From the NCBI GenBank assembly GCA_964434105.1, contig CAYSTJ010000074.1, forward strand, positions 1 to 13,027: DNA of 13,027 nucleotides, written 5' to 3'. The notes under the pieces are model-generated. The model made no database searches. It had not been told where the DNA came from and saw only the letters and a program-made list of their open reading frames with translations. The DNA comes from CAYNST01 sp964434105. Its GTDB lineage: Bacteria; Pseudomonadota; Gammaproteobacteria; Pseudomonadales; Cellvibrionaceae. Positions 1 to 6,991 of this stretch are shown one piece after another. The position numbers were made by a program, and so were the translations under genes. Position 1 is the stretch's first letter; the number at the start of each line of letters is the position of its first letter.

Positions 1-55
1 CCAGTTCCAGTTCCAGTTCCAGTTCCAGTTCCAGTTCCAGTTCCAGTTCCAGTTC
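1..55 (+). repeat. Hexanucleotide tandem repeat (CCAGTT)9
   Basis: Nine perfect copies of CCAGTT, plus one further matching base, fill the first 55 bases; periodicity breaks at base 56. In the coding frame each unit reads Ser-Ser. Such runs can change copy number by slippage in steps of two serines without a frameshift. The run begins at the first base of the window, so its true length is unknown. Confidence 0.95.
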
Positions 56-452
56 GTCGAGTGGGTCAACGTCGTCAAGTTCTTCCGGGTTTTTGGGTTT
101 TTCCAGCGCTTCCAGCACTTCTGGCTTTTCGGGCTTATCCAGCTCGACAAGCGCGTCTGGATCATCCAGTTCCACAGGCTCAGGTTCCAGCGGATCGTCG
201 AGTACCAACAGTGCTTCCAGCTCCGGCTTTTCCGGTTCCAGCACGTCCAGCTCCAGCACCTCGTCCAGTTCCAGTGGAAATATGCACAACCGTTGCGTTT
301 ACTCGGGTGGCGAAGGGTTAACGGGAGAGGCATCACTGGAAATCACGCTGGACGGTCATTCACCTTACGTTGAAGAGGGCATCGTCATTCCTCAAGGAAT
401 CTGTTCACAGCGTCAGGCTGAAACCCGAGACATTCAGGTACAGCCCCTATAG
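3..452 (+). CDS. C-terminal fragment of a secreted-type protein with polyserine linker
   Basis: The reading frame is already open at the window edge (codons from base 3), so the start and any catalytic domain lie outside. The visible part encodes about 90 residues made almost only of Ser with scattered Gly, Thr, Phe and Leu, then a tail of about 58 residues ending at a TAG at 450-452. The tail contains two cysteines (in NRCVYSGG and PQGICSQ) that could form a disulphide. Polyserine linkers are known to separate modules in exported polysaccharide-degrading enzymes of Saccharophagus-like bacteria, so an exported multi-domain protein is inferred; the activity is unknown. The other two forward frames of the same DNA read Pro/Val and Gln/Phe repeats and are shadows. 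The hexamer run suggests the linker length may vary. I do not recognise the tail as a named domain. Confidence 0.7.
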   Translation, partial: SSSSSSSSSSSSSSSSSSSSGSTSSSSSGFLGFSSASSTSGFSGLSSSTSASGSSSSTGSGSSGSSSTNSASSSGFSGSSTSSSSTSSSSSGNMHNRCVYSGGEGLTGEASLEITLDGHSPYVEEGIVIPQGICSQRQAETRDIQVQPL

Positions 453-480
453 AAAGAACCGGCCCCGATTAATCACCTGT

Positions 481-505
481 GGGATAAATCGGGCATGGGG
501 ATGGG
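481..505 (+). other. Possible G-quadruplex motif
   Basis: Four G-tracts (481-483, 491-493, 497-500, 503-505) are separated by loops of 7, 3 and 2 bases, which fits the usual G3+N1-7 folding rule. The first two tracts also lie next to or within a 7-bp inverted repeat (464-470/487-493), so a hairpin and a quadruplex would compete. It lies 28 bases after the stop codon of the forward gene. Confidence 0.4.
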
Positions 506-708
506 CAATTGCACCATGTTTCACCGACAATGCCGGCACATTTAGCGAAATTTTTGAAATTGACTAAAAAAAGGCCGCCCGAACTATGTTGCTGGCTGCG
601 CGCATGAAGCGCACTAATAAATGAGCGCACAAGACGAGGGAAGGTTTTCACGCTTTCAGCCTGCAATCTCCGGGCTTTTTGATGTTTTTAAAGTAGTGCA
701 ATTGCTCT

Positions 709-729
709 GGGTATGGGGATGGGGATGGG
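709..729 (+). other. Possible G-quadruplex motif, short loops
   Basis: Four G-tracts (709-711, 715-718, 721-724, 727-729) are separated by loops of only 3, 2 and 2 bases, the pattern expected for a stable quadruplex on the forward strand. The core repeats the GGGGATGGG string of the motif at 497-505, and both lie near a GCAATTGC palindrome. Confidence 0.5.
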
Positions 730-752
730 ACTGTCACCCGAAAACTTCAGGA

Positions 753-794
753 AGCCGCCGGGATACCGTACCATCGGCTCCGGCGGGCTCTTTT
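753..794. terminator. Hairpin terminator candidate between convergent genes
   Basis: AGCCGCCGG (753-761) pairs with CCGGCGGGCT (780-789) with one bulged G. On the forward strand it is followed at 791-794 by TTTT. It starts 9 bases beyond the stop codon of the reverse gene at 798, where the T-run is poorer, so it may serve one or both directions. The loop is 18 bases and the U-tract short, so this is a moderate candidate. Confidence 0.4.
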
Positions 795-797
795 AAA

Positions 798-1532
798 TTA
801 ATCCTGTCTGTCGTAGTTCAATACCGCTACATATTGCATGGTTTGCGGTTTGCCATCTGCCATGCCGGGCAGGAAGCGTGACTTTTTCAATGCCCTTTCA
901 ACTATCACCGCTTCGGCCTGCCAGGGGCTGTGGGCCTCAAGGCGTCGCACCGCCCTGACCTGCCCAGCCTTATCGACCTGCGCGACGATACGCGTCATAA
1001 CGCCGTCATTGCTGAAGAAAGCCTGACCGTTTCCGTCGGTTTCACTGCGGTATTGTTCATACCATTGAGTGCTGTCGAGACGTTCCTGCGGTGCAATGTA
1101 GCGTGGACCATACTGGCGTTGCATATTGCCGAGATTGGGCAGCAATAGAACGGGGTCCTGGCCTGAGCGCTGTGAATAGACTACACGAAAGTGCATGCGC
1201 ACCGGCACTGCTTCGCCATCAATGCGGGCTGTTTCGAATTGCTGGCCGGTCAATGCCCTTTCGGTATCGTGGCGAAGCGATTCAAAACCGTCTTTCTCAT
1301 AGCATTGTACGGCGCTGGCTTCTCCGGTAGCGGCGATATCCGCCTGACAATAGACACTGGCAACAGGTTGTTCGCTGCTTAGTTCTGGCATTTTTACCGT
1401 CGTCTGAACGCGCTGCAACAGGTCGCCGAAGCCGGCGGGCTGATAATTCTGGGCATTGGCTGCACCCGCCATGCCCAGACACAGCAACATTGCGGTCATC
1501 AGAATGGCGGATTGCCCCGTGTTAGCTTTCAT
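798..1532 (-). CDS. Exported protein with two TonB-C-like repeats
   Basis: 244 residues. Residues 1-28 form a clear Sec signal peptide (hydrophobic core followed by AANAQ), so the protein is probably periplasmic. Two stretches of 61 residues, 59-119 and 180-240, align with each other: both have a beta-strand followed by a Gly turn, the shared string ERAL, a Phe five residues later, then an xDGxxV/Q segment and a final strand ending in Tyr. This resembles the TonB C-terminal fold (the second copy has FLPGMADGKP, like the F-x-P-G/A-x-x-x-G-x-P pattern). No N-terminal TonB membrane anchor or proline-rich stretch is present, so it is not an ordinary TonB. Cys62 and Cys77 are the only cysteines outside the signal peptide and could form a disulphide. 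The start is supported by a good ribosome binding site. A role near the TonB-dependent receptor next door is inference. Confidence 0.75.
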   Translation of the reverse strand: MKANTGQSAILMTAMLLCLGMAGAANAQNYQPAGFGDLLQRVQTTVKMPELSSEQPVASVYCQADIAATGEASAVQCYEKDGFESLRHDTERALTGQQFETARIDGEAVPVRMHFRVVYSQRSGQDPVLLLPNLGNMQRQYGPRYIAPQERLDSTQWYEQYRSETDGNGQAFFSNDGVMTRIVAQVDKAGQVRAVRRLEAHSPWQAEAVIVERALKKSRFLPGMADGKPQTMQYVAVLNYDRQD

Positions 1533-1540
1533 ATATTCGC

Positions 1541-1547
1541 TCCTCTC
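1541..1547 (-). promoter_or_regulatory. Ribosome binding site for the 798-1532 gene
   Basis: On the reverse strand GAGAGGA lies 8 bases before the ATG at 1532-1530, which supports this start. It is the clearest Shine-Dalgarno sequence in the window. Confidence 0.75.
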
Positions 1548-1679
1548 ATATTAACAGGCACGTGTGTGCTCTTATGCACGGGTAGACTTCCCATGACTAG
1601 AGAGTAGCATTGCTGCTAACATATTAGTGTTAAATATTTATGACAGTTGGCAATTTTTCTTGCGGGGAACGCATGACCC

Positions 1680-1900
1680 AACGTCATACCGCAGCCGACC
1701 ACCGATGCGCCTTGAACTAACGCACTGCCCACAAAGAGTCAGGGAATCGTCTCAATGGTTGGTATTAATGCCGGGAGCGCAGGCGGCTCGCCTGCATTAA
1801 CACAGCGCCTGCGCAGCAGGCTTCCTTGTCAGAAGCAGAGACGTCCGCTCCGCGGAGCTTTTTATGCAGGCGGGCCGCCTGCGCTCCCAGGACCCGCTTC
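1680..1900. repeat. Repeat unit 1 (complete, 221 bp)
   Basis: Complete unit. The arms at 1773-1797 and 1864-1888 are reverse complements except at one base. The internal palindrome GCTCCGCGGAGC is perfect here and is followed by TTTTT. Bases before 1680 no longer match the array apart from a short GACCC. Confidence 0.9.
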
Positions 1901-2148
1901 AACGTCATACCGCAGCCGACCACCGATGCGCCTTGAACTAACGCACTGCCCACAAAGAGTCAGGGAATCGTCTCAATGGTTGGTATTAATGCCGGGAGCG
2001 CAGGCGGCTCNNNNNNNNNNNNNNNNNNNNNNNNNNNNNNNNNNNNNNNNNNNNNNNNNNNNNNNNNNNNNNNNNNNNNNNNNNNNNNNNNNNNNNNNNN
2101 NNNNNNNNNNTATGCAGGCGGGCCGCCTGCGCTCCCAGGACCCCCTTC
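1901..2148. repeat. Repeat unit 2, interrupted by assembly gap
   Basis: Matches unit 1 up to 2010, is replaced by N from 2011 to 2110, and resumes at 2111 one base before the right arm. By comparison with units 1 and 3, 73 bases are expected in the gap if this is one ordinary unit. The right flank shares CCCCCTTCAA with unit 3, where unit 1 has CCCGCTTCAA. Confidence 0.85.
2011..2110. other. Assembly gap of 100 N
   Basis: Exactly 100 N, the conventional placeholder for a gap of unknown size. It lies inside the tandem array, so the number of repeat units in the real genome is uncertain. Confidence 0.97.
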
Positions 2149-2370
2149 AATGTCATACCGCAACCAACCACCGATGCGCCTTAAACTAACGCACTATCCA
2201 CAATAGAGTCAGGGAATCGTCTCAATGGTTGGTATTAATGCCGGGAGCGCAGGCGGCTCGCCTGCATTAACACAGCGCCTGCGCAGCAGGCTTCCTTGTC
2301 AAAAGCCGAGACGTCCGCTCCGCGGAGTTTTTTATGCAGGCGGGCCGCCTGCGCTCCCAGGACCCCCTTC
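2149..2370. repeat. Repeat unit 3 (complete, 222 bp)
   Basis: Complete unit, one base longer than unit 1 (CACAATAGAG instead of CACAAAGAG). The arms at 2243-2267 and 2334-2358 are intact with the same single mismatch as unit 1. The inner palindrome has lost its last pair (GGAGT instead of GGAGC). Confidence 0.9.
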
Positions 2371-2393
2371 AATGTCATACCGCAACCGACCAC
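2371..2393. repeat. Truncated start of a fourth repeat unit
   Basis: The first 23 bases of the unit recur here and then stop abruptly, 5 bases before the reverse-strand stop codon of the receptor gene (2399-2401). This marks the edge of the array. Confidence 0.85.
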
Positions 2394-2398
2394 TGGAT

Positions 2399-5152
2399 TC
2401 AGAAACTGTACTGCACGCTCATACTGATATCCTGTCCTACTTCCTTTTTATACAAATCCACGTTTTCCGAGCCGCCGCCTGTCAGGTTACGCTGAGCGGA
2501 AATCGTAAATTGCTCATCCAGCAGGTTACGCGCCTTGAATTTGACCGTGAAATTATCGGTCGGATAGTAGGACCAGGCGAAATTCAGCGAATGAAATGGC
2601 TGCTCGAAACTGTCCGGAGCACCATTTCGACCGGCAAAAAATAGCCGTTCACTAAAGACATTGTAGGCCAGCGTCGCCGCGTGTTTGCCGCCGGGCGAAT
2701 CGAAACCCAACATTAAATTGGCGACCCGATCTGACGCGCCTTGCAGCGGTCGCACGAGGTTGGTCGGCGCATCCGCTCTATTGCCGGCTACCAGCTCCTG
2801 ATCCATAAAGGTGAAGTTGCCCTGCAGAAAAAATGGTTGCAGCGCCGACGAGACGTTACCCAGGTTCTTCAGAAACTCGAGCTCGACGCCCTTGAGTTCG
2901 GCGCTGTCCGCGTTATGAATTTCGGCCGTAATATTGTCGTCGGTGGCTGCCCCTTCGAACAGTTCAATAGGATCAGCGATATCCTTGTAGAACAGCGATA
3001 CGGTAAAATTATCACCGTGACTAAAAAACCATTCAGCGCGCAAATCGAAATTATCAACATGCGAAGGCACCACGTTCGGGTTGCCATCAACGGAAATGTC
3101 GGTGATCGGGTCCCGATAGTTCGAGCCAGAGATCTCCCTGAGATCCGGGCGCACCGTGGTTTCACCGAAACTGAAACGCAGCTGGAAATCCTCCGCCCAA
3201 AAATCCTGCTTCATCCAGGTCAATGCGACGGAATTGTAGGTTTCATTGTCGGTGTAGGTCGCGTTTGTGAAATAGTTCCCTACTTGCTGAGGATCGTTAC
3301 TCTCACTGCCGGGGAACTGTGAACCGTCATAGGTGACCGGATCCCAAGGCAAATTGATCTGCTGATAATCCTCTCGCCGCGCACCGGCGACCAGCCGCCA
3401 GCTATCATCCCAGGTTACGTCCACAGTCCCGAAACCCGCGTTGACTTTATTGGCGGCAATATAGCTGTTGGCATTGCCGCGGTTGGTCGCTATCAAAAAG
3501 TTATTATCGGGATTGAGGATGTTCGCGTCGGAGAAAACATCACCCAGTGCACCCTGCCAAACCGTCGGCTCCGGGCCTGACGCCAGACTACCGACAAAAA
3601 ACTCCAGTTGCTCATAGACCCTGCTTTTTTGCCAGTAGTCCAGACCGCCACTCAGGCGTATGTCGAACCGATTCCAGTCCAATGGAAATGAGACCGATAC
3701 ACCATGCGCATCAACGTAATCCTGCAGTTCCGTAAAACGAAAACTGGCTGCCGAGGAATTACTGCGGGCGACCTCACTACTGAGTGCGCGCCCCGTTTCC
3801 CGATCCGATACAATGTTGCTTTGAACGCGGACTTCATTTGGGATATCCGTCGTGACTTCACTGTCGGATACATACCAGTCCACGGTTAAGCCTTTAAGAA
3901 AATCGAGTCGCTCCAGGTTTAACAGATCGATCGTTTCTGCGCCGAATTCGTGCTGTCCGTGCACCTGATGAACTTCCATCTCCCGCTGTTCAAAGCGGAT
4001 ATTGTCAAACCGCTGACCGCGACCATCGGACAGCAGATTGTTGGCATTGAAATAATCTACGCGGGATACTTCGTCATCGGTGTTGCGCAAAAACAGGCTG
4101 GTGGTCTCGATTCTGTTTTCCTTATTCAGTTCCAGACCCAAACTCAGATTGCCGGTCAGGCTGACCGAAAAAACGCTTTCATCTTCGAAAACCACACGAT
4201 TTTCCGGGTCAAACAACCGGCGCTGTACCACGTCGTTATTGCGCCAGCCGGAATCGTAGGCGACACCTGCCAGGAAGCCGACTTCCATGTCACGCGGCAG
4301 AGCAAAGCGATTGCCAAGGTTGATTTCGGCAGCAAGATCGGGCTCGCCCGAGGTTTCCTCAAACGAAATATCGCGGTTGAGCGCCACGACCAGATCCCGA
4401 TTGGCTGCGCGAGCCTGATCCAGTGGCAGCCCGGTTATACCGCTGATATTGCCGGGCGAAAAATTGCCACGATAGCTGTCCAGCGCCGTGCTGATTGCAC
4501 CCGGCAGCCCACGCGAGCCATCGTCCTTGCCCCAGCGGTCGTCCTTGCCACCCGGGTAGGTGTAATAATCATTGGGCTGGGTATTCATACCAGTACCCAG
4601 CTCCACTGAAAAAACCGGGCCATCGGGAATGCCCGTGGTGCGGATATCCACACTGCCGCCACCAAACGCCGCCGGCTTGTCGGCCGATGGCGCCTTTTGA
4701 ATGGCCAGGGATTCCACGATGGAAGTCGGAAAGATGTCCAGTGGCAGCACGTTGCGCGACAGGTCTGGTGACGGCACCATAGCGCCATTGAGCGTCGCGC
4801 TGGAATACCGTTCGCCGAGCCCGCGTACAAATACGTATTTATCCTCGATAAGTGTGACACCCGGCACCCGCGTAAGCGCCATGGCGACCGTAGAGTCACC
4901 AATGCGACCGATTTGTTCAGCGCCCAGATAATCCGTTGCCACGGCCTGCTCCTGCCGCTCCGCAATCAGACTCTCCGCCCCGCTGACGAGTCGTCCGAAT
5001 ATCGTCACTTCCTCCATAACCGGCGGCGCAATGATATCGTCATCGGCGCCATCGCTAACCTGTGCCTGCGCAACGGAAGTCATCGCCAGGCTCAGCAGAC
5101 TGAAACGAAACCCCACCTGCGCCATTCTGCTATGTAAAAATCTTGTGTTCAT
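2399..5152 (-). CDS. TonB-dependent outer-membrane receptor
   Basis: 917 residues. A signal peptide ends around residue 30 (SVAQAQ). A TonB-box-like segment (EEVTIFGR, about 47-54) precedes the plug domain (about 60-175), which contains the hallmark strings VRGLGERYSSATLNG and FPTSIVESLAIQKAPS. The remainder reads as a 22-strand barrel with alternating aromatic residues and ends in SVQYSF, the C-terminal Phe expected for outer-membrane insertion. This family imports scarce ligands across the outer membrane using the TonB-ExbB-ExbD system. No substrate can be assigned: there is no transport or hydrolase gene beside it, only a lipoprotein gene upstream. The start has only a weak Shine-Dalgarno sequence; Met10 is an alternative but would shorten the n-region of the signal. 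The stop lies 5 bases from the repeat array, which may act as its 3' end. Confidence 0.93.
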   Translation of the reverse strand: MNTRFLHSRMAQVGFRFSLLSLAMTSVAQAQVSDGADDDIIAPPVMEEVTIFGRLVSGAESLIAERQEQAVATDYLGAEQIGRIGDSTVAMALTRVPGVTLIEDKYVFVRGLGERYSSATLNGAMVPSPDLSRNVLPLDIFPTSIVESLAIQKAPSADKPAAFGGGSVDIRTTGIPDGPVFSVELGTGMNTQPNDYYTYPGGKDDRWGKDDGSRGLPGAISTALDSYRGNFSPGNISGITGLPLDQARAANRDLVVALNRDISFEETSGEPDLAAEINLGNRFALPRDMEVGFLAGVAYDSGWRNNDVVQRRLFDPENRVVFEDESVFSVSLTGNLSLGLELNKENRIETTSLFLRNTDDEVSRVDYFNANNLLSDGRGQRFDNIRFEQREMEVHQVHGQHEFGAETIDLLNLERLDFLKGLTVDWYVSDSEVTTDIPNEVRVQSNIVSDRETGRALSSEVARSNSSAASFRFTELQDYVDAHGVSVSFPLDWNRFDIRLSGGLDYWQKSRVYEQLEFFVGSLASGPEPTVWQGALGDVFSDANILNPDNNFLIATNRGNANSYIAANKVNAGFGTVDVTWDDSWRLVAGARREDYQQINLPWDPVTYDGSQFPGSESNDPQQVGNYFTNATYTDNETYNSVALTWMKQDFWAEDFQLRFSFGETTVRPDLREISGSNYRDPITDISVDGNPNVVPSHVDNFDLRAEWFFSHGDNFTVSLFYKDIADPIELFEGAATDDNITAEIHNADSAELKGVELEFLKNLGNVSSALQPFFLQGNFTFMDQELVAGNRADAPTNLVRPLQGASDRVANLMLGFDSPGGKHAATLAYNVFSERLFFAGRNGAPDSFEQPFHSLNFAWSYYPTDNFTVKFKARNLLDEQFTISAQRNLTGGGSENVDLYKKEVGQDISMSVQYSF

Positions 5153-5257
5153 CTATGCCGACCCATGATGTGTCTGAATGGAACGTCGCTGTTCACTCGC
5201 CTGACTGATAACTATCCGGACAGGTAGCGCACGCAACGGGTACATAACCGGGCAAGC

Positions 5258-5279
5258 AAAAGGCGCCCGTGGCGCCTTG
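5258..5279 (-). terminator. Rho-independent terminator after the lipoprotein gene
   Basis: On the reverse strand an 8-bp perfect stem (AAGGCGCC-acg-GGCGCCTT) is followed by TTTTGCTT. It lies 27 bases after the lipoprotein stop codon and 105 bases before the receptor start, so it would end or attenuate transcription between the two genes. Confidence 0.75.
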
Positions 5280-5305
5280 AGCTCACAGCTAAATTACCAA
5301 TGGGT

Positions 5306-6988
5306 TTACTCGGCAGAAAACCACAACGGTTGGGCCCGGTTGCCCTCATGCAGCCCGTAGGTCCAGCCCGCAGTCCAATCGTCGTCCGCTGTTACTGCAC
5401 CGATGAATGTTCGGCCCTCGGTTGGTGACACGGTTACCGGTGCGCCATTAACGATCATGTCGGTCAGCGGCAGGGAATAGAACCCATCCAGAATAGCCAG
5501 GTTGCCGCCATCAGCTTCAGGGCTTTCACCTTCGGCAGCAGTTTGCATGACATCATTACTTGCCTGCAGGAATTCCAGCGTGGTGACGCCATTGGGCAGC
5601 GGGCCACCCGTGGTCAGGTCGTGACAGGCAATGACTGATTCGGCAATAACCAGATCGCCATCGACGGCAGCCTGCAAACTCTCGTCCGACTCAATCCGAA
5701 CGCAATAATTGTCCTCGGCGCTGGTTGCCATATGGGCCGTGGTTAAAATGGAGTTTTCGATGATGGGGAAGAACGCTTCCCGGATTCGCCAGCCATTGCC
5801 AGGCGTTGAATGCGTGCCAACCTCATTGGAGGAGACGATACAGGTGAGGTTTCTGATGGTGGCGCGACTGTTGAGTCCACGGGCGACAAAATCGTCGATA
5901 ACGTCGCCGGACAACCCTTCATAACTGCCGATACCGTCCGATTCAACACAGTGGTCTCCGTCACCTTCGCTTTGAATGACCAGTGCATAGTCGATGGTAC
6001 CGCTATAGGCTTCGTCAATATCAATGGTATCGTCGCGGGAATAGAGCCCCACAAAGTGCGACACATCGACAGCACCGCCAAAGAACTCGATACCATCATC
6101 GTAAGTTGCGTACACCTGCAGGTAGTTCACCTCAGTGCCGGAACCGACAGCATTAAAGGTAATGCCATTCAACTCGTTGCCCGGAGCAACCTGTGCACCG
6201 GCATGCTTGAGGACAAAGTACCGCAGCACGCCCGAATTGTCCGCGTTGTTGGCACCGCCATATTGGGTCATGCCCGCTCCGTCGCGACCTTCGGCGTCGA
6301 CATGGCAATCACTGGTGGCGAGATTGTCATCCATCACGGTACCGGTATAAGCGCACTTATTGGTGATACCAAAACCGTTGATAATCATTCCGCCCCACTG
6401 TTGGACATCCTCGGGGCCGACTGTGCCATCAACCGCATCACTGTCTGAGGTAATCGTGACAGGCGCATCAACAGTTCCCATGGCAAATATCTGGGAACCC
6501 CGGTTTATCACCATGTAGTCATCGTTGGATCGAAAGGCAAAGGTGACTCCGGCATTCAGACGTATACTGGAACCGTCGCCACCCTGGGTGATACCCGCCT
6601 CGGCAAGGCCGGCGTCGTCACTGTAGTTCTGGCCAACGACCAGACTGTCGTCAAAGATATGAACCCCATTGTTGGCCAGCGCGTTGAAAACCAGTTCCTC
6701 TGAGCCTGTGTATGGGTTGGCCAGACTGACGAACTCAGGGCCATAGACACAATGGGGTGCGCTAAAGGTGCCACGAAGGGTCTCACCCTCTTCAGTATAG
6801 GACGCGCAGGGATTTGCTCCCCCCGTATTGTCGCCACTCCCCTCGTTAACAATATTATTACTGTTGTCGCCCACCGAGTTATCGACTGAAGACTGATTAC
6901 GGGCATCAACTTTTATGTCGCCACCACTATCACAGGCAACCAGCGCTGCAAACAGGGTGAATACACCCGCGAAATTCACTATTTTCAT
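5306..6988 (-). CDS. Lipoprotein with beta-helix-like repeats, receptor partner
   Basis: 560 residues from the ATG at 6988-6986. An in-frame GTG directly before it (6991-6989) is a possible alternative start. The N-terminus is a lipoprotein signal with lipobox LVAC (Cys at residue 19), followed by an Asn/Asp/Gly/Ser-rich linker to about residue 58. The body has repeated short hydrophobic strands and Gly/Asn/Asp turns (for example GSQIFAMGTVDAPVTITS, and NELNGITFNAVGSGTEVNYL), which suggests a right-handed parallel beta-helix. After the lipobox there are eight cysteines, an even number that fits disulphide bonding outside the cytoplasm. The C-terminus has the pattern FIGAV...DDWTAGWTYGL, which I recognise from lipoproteins found beside TonB-dependent receptors. 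No catalytic residues can be named. The receptor gene follows on the same strand, so the pair probably acts together at the outer membrane, perhaps in ligand capture (inference). Asp after the lipid Cys would mean inner-membrane retention in E. coli, but the rule varies. Confidence 0.82.
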   Translation of the reverse strand: MKIVNFAGVFTLFAALVACDSGGDIKVDARNQSSVDNSVGDNSNNIVNEGSGDNTGGANPCASYTEEGETLRGTFSAPHCVYGPEFVSLANPYTGSEELVFNALANNGVHIFDDSLVVGQNYSDDAGLAEAGITQGGDGSSIRLNAGVTFAFRSNDDYMVINRGSQIFAMGTVDAPVTITSDSDAVDGTVGPEDVQQWGGMIINGFGITNKCAYTGTVMDDNLATSDCHVDAEGRDGAGMTQYGGANNADNSGVLRYFVLKHAGAQVAPGNELNGITFNAVGSGTEVNYLQVYATYDDGIEFFGGAVDVSHFVGLYSRDDTIDIDEAYSGTIDYALVIQSEGDGDHCVESDGIGSYEGLSGDVIDDFVARGLNSRATIRNLTCIVSSNEVGTHSTPGNGWRIREAFFPIIENSILTTAHMATSAEDNYCVRIESDESLQAAVDGDLVIAESVIACHDLTTGGPLPNGVTTLEFLQASNDVMQTAAEGESPEADGGNLAILDGFYSLPLTDMIVNGAPVTVSPTEGRTFIGAVTADDDWTAGWTYGLHEGNRAQPLWFSAE

Positions 6989-6991
6989 CAC

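Larger units (their letters stand above)
453..797. other. Non-coding region between convergent genes
   Basis: This 345-base stretch separates the 3' ends of the forward polyserine gene and the reverse 798-1532 gene. Short ORFs cross it on both strands, but none has a Shine-Dalgarno sequence or recognisable protein content. It holds two G-rich motifs (481-505 and 709-729), a 7-bp inverted repeat (464-470 with 487-493) and a hairpin at its right end. I see no RNA gene that I can name. Confidence 0.6.
1680..2393. repeat. Tandem array of 221/222-bp hairpin-rich repeat units
   Basis: Three units and a 23-base start of a fourth lie head to tail (starts at 1680, 1901, 2149 and 2371, each beginning AA[C/T]GTCATACCGCA). 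Each unit carries a conserved leader of about 90 bases and then a 25-bp inverted-repeat pair with one mismatch (1773-1797/1864-1888; 1994-2010.../2112-2136; 2243-2267/2334-2358). Each arm is itself a small hairpin (GCAGGCG-nnn-CGCCTGC). Between the arms are a third hairpin (GCCTGC-GCA-GCAGGC) and the palindrome GCTCCGCGGAGC followed by a T-run. The ORFs across the array are by-products of the repeat. The arms resemble REP/BIME-type or MITE-like elements; no transposase is present. Confidence 0.9.

Noticed and set aside
1680..2393. CRISPR array
   Set aside because: Units are 221/222 bp and nearly identical throughout, with no short repeat and unique spacer alternation and no cas genes.
1755..2644. 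ORFs across the repeat array
   Set aside because: They start within repeat units, run through the N gap or into the antisense of the receptor gene, and follow the repeat period.
3950..4609. 219-codon forward ORF antisense to the receptor gene
   Set aside because: Shadow of the TonB-dependent receptor; no start signal and no domain.
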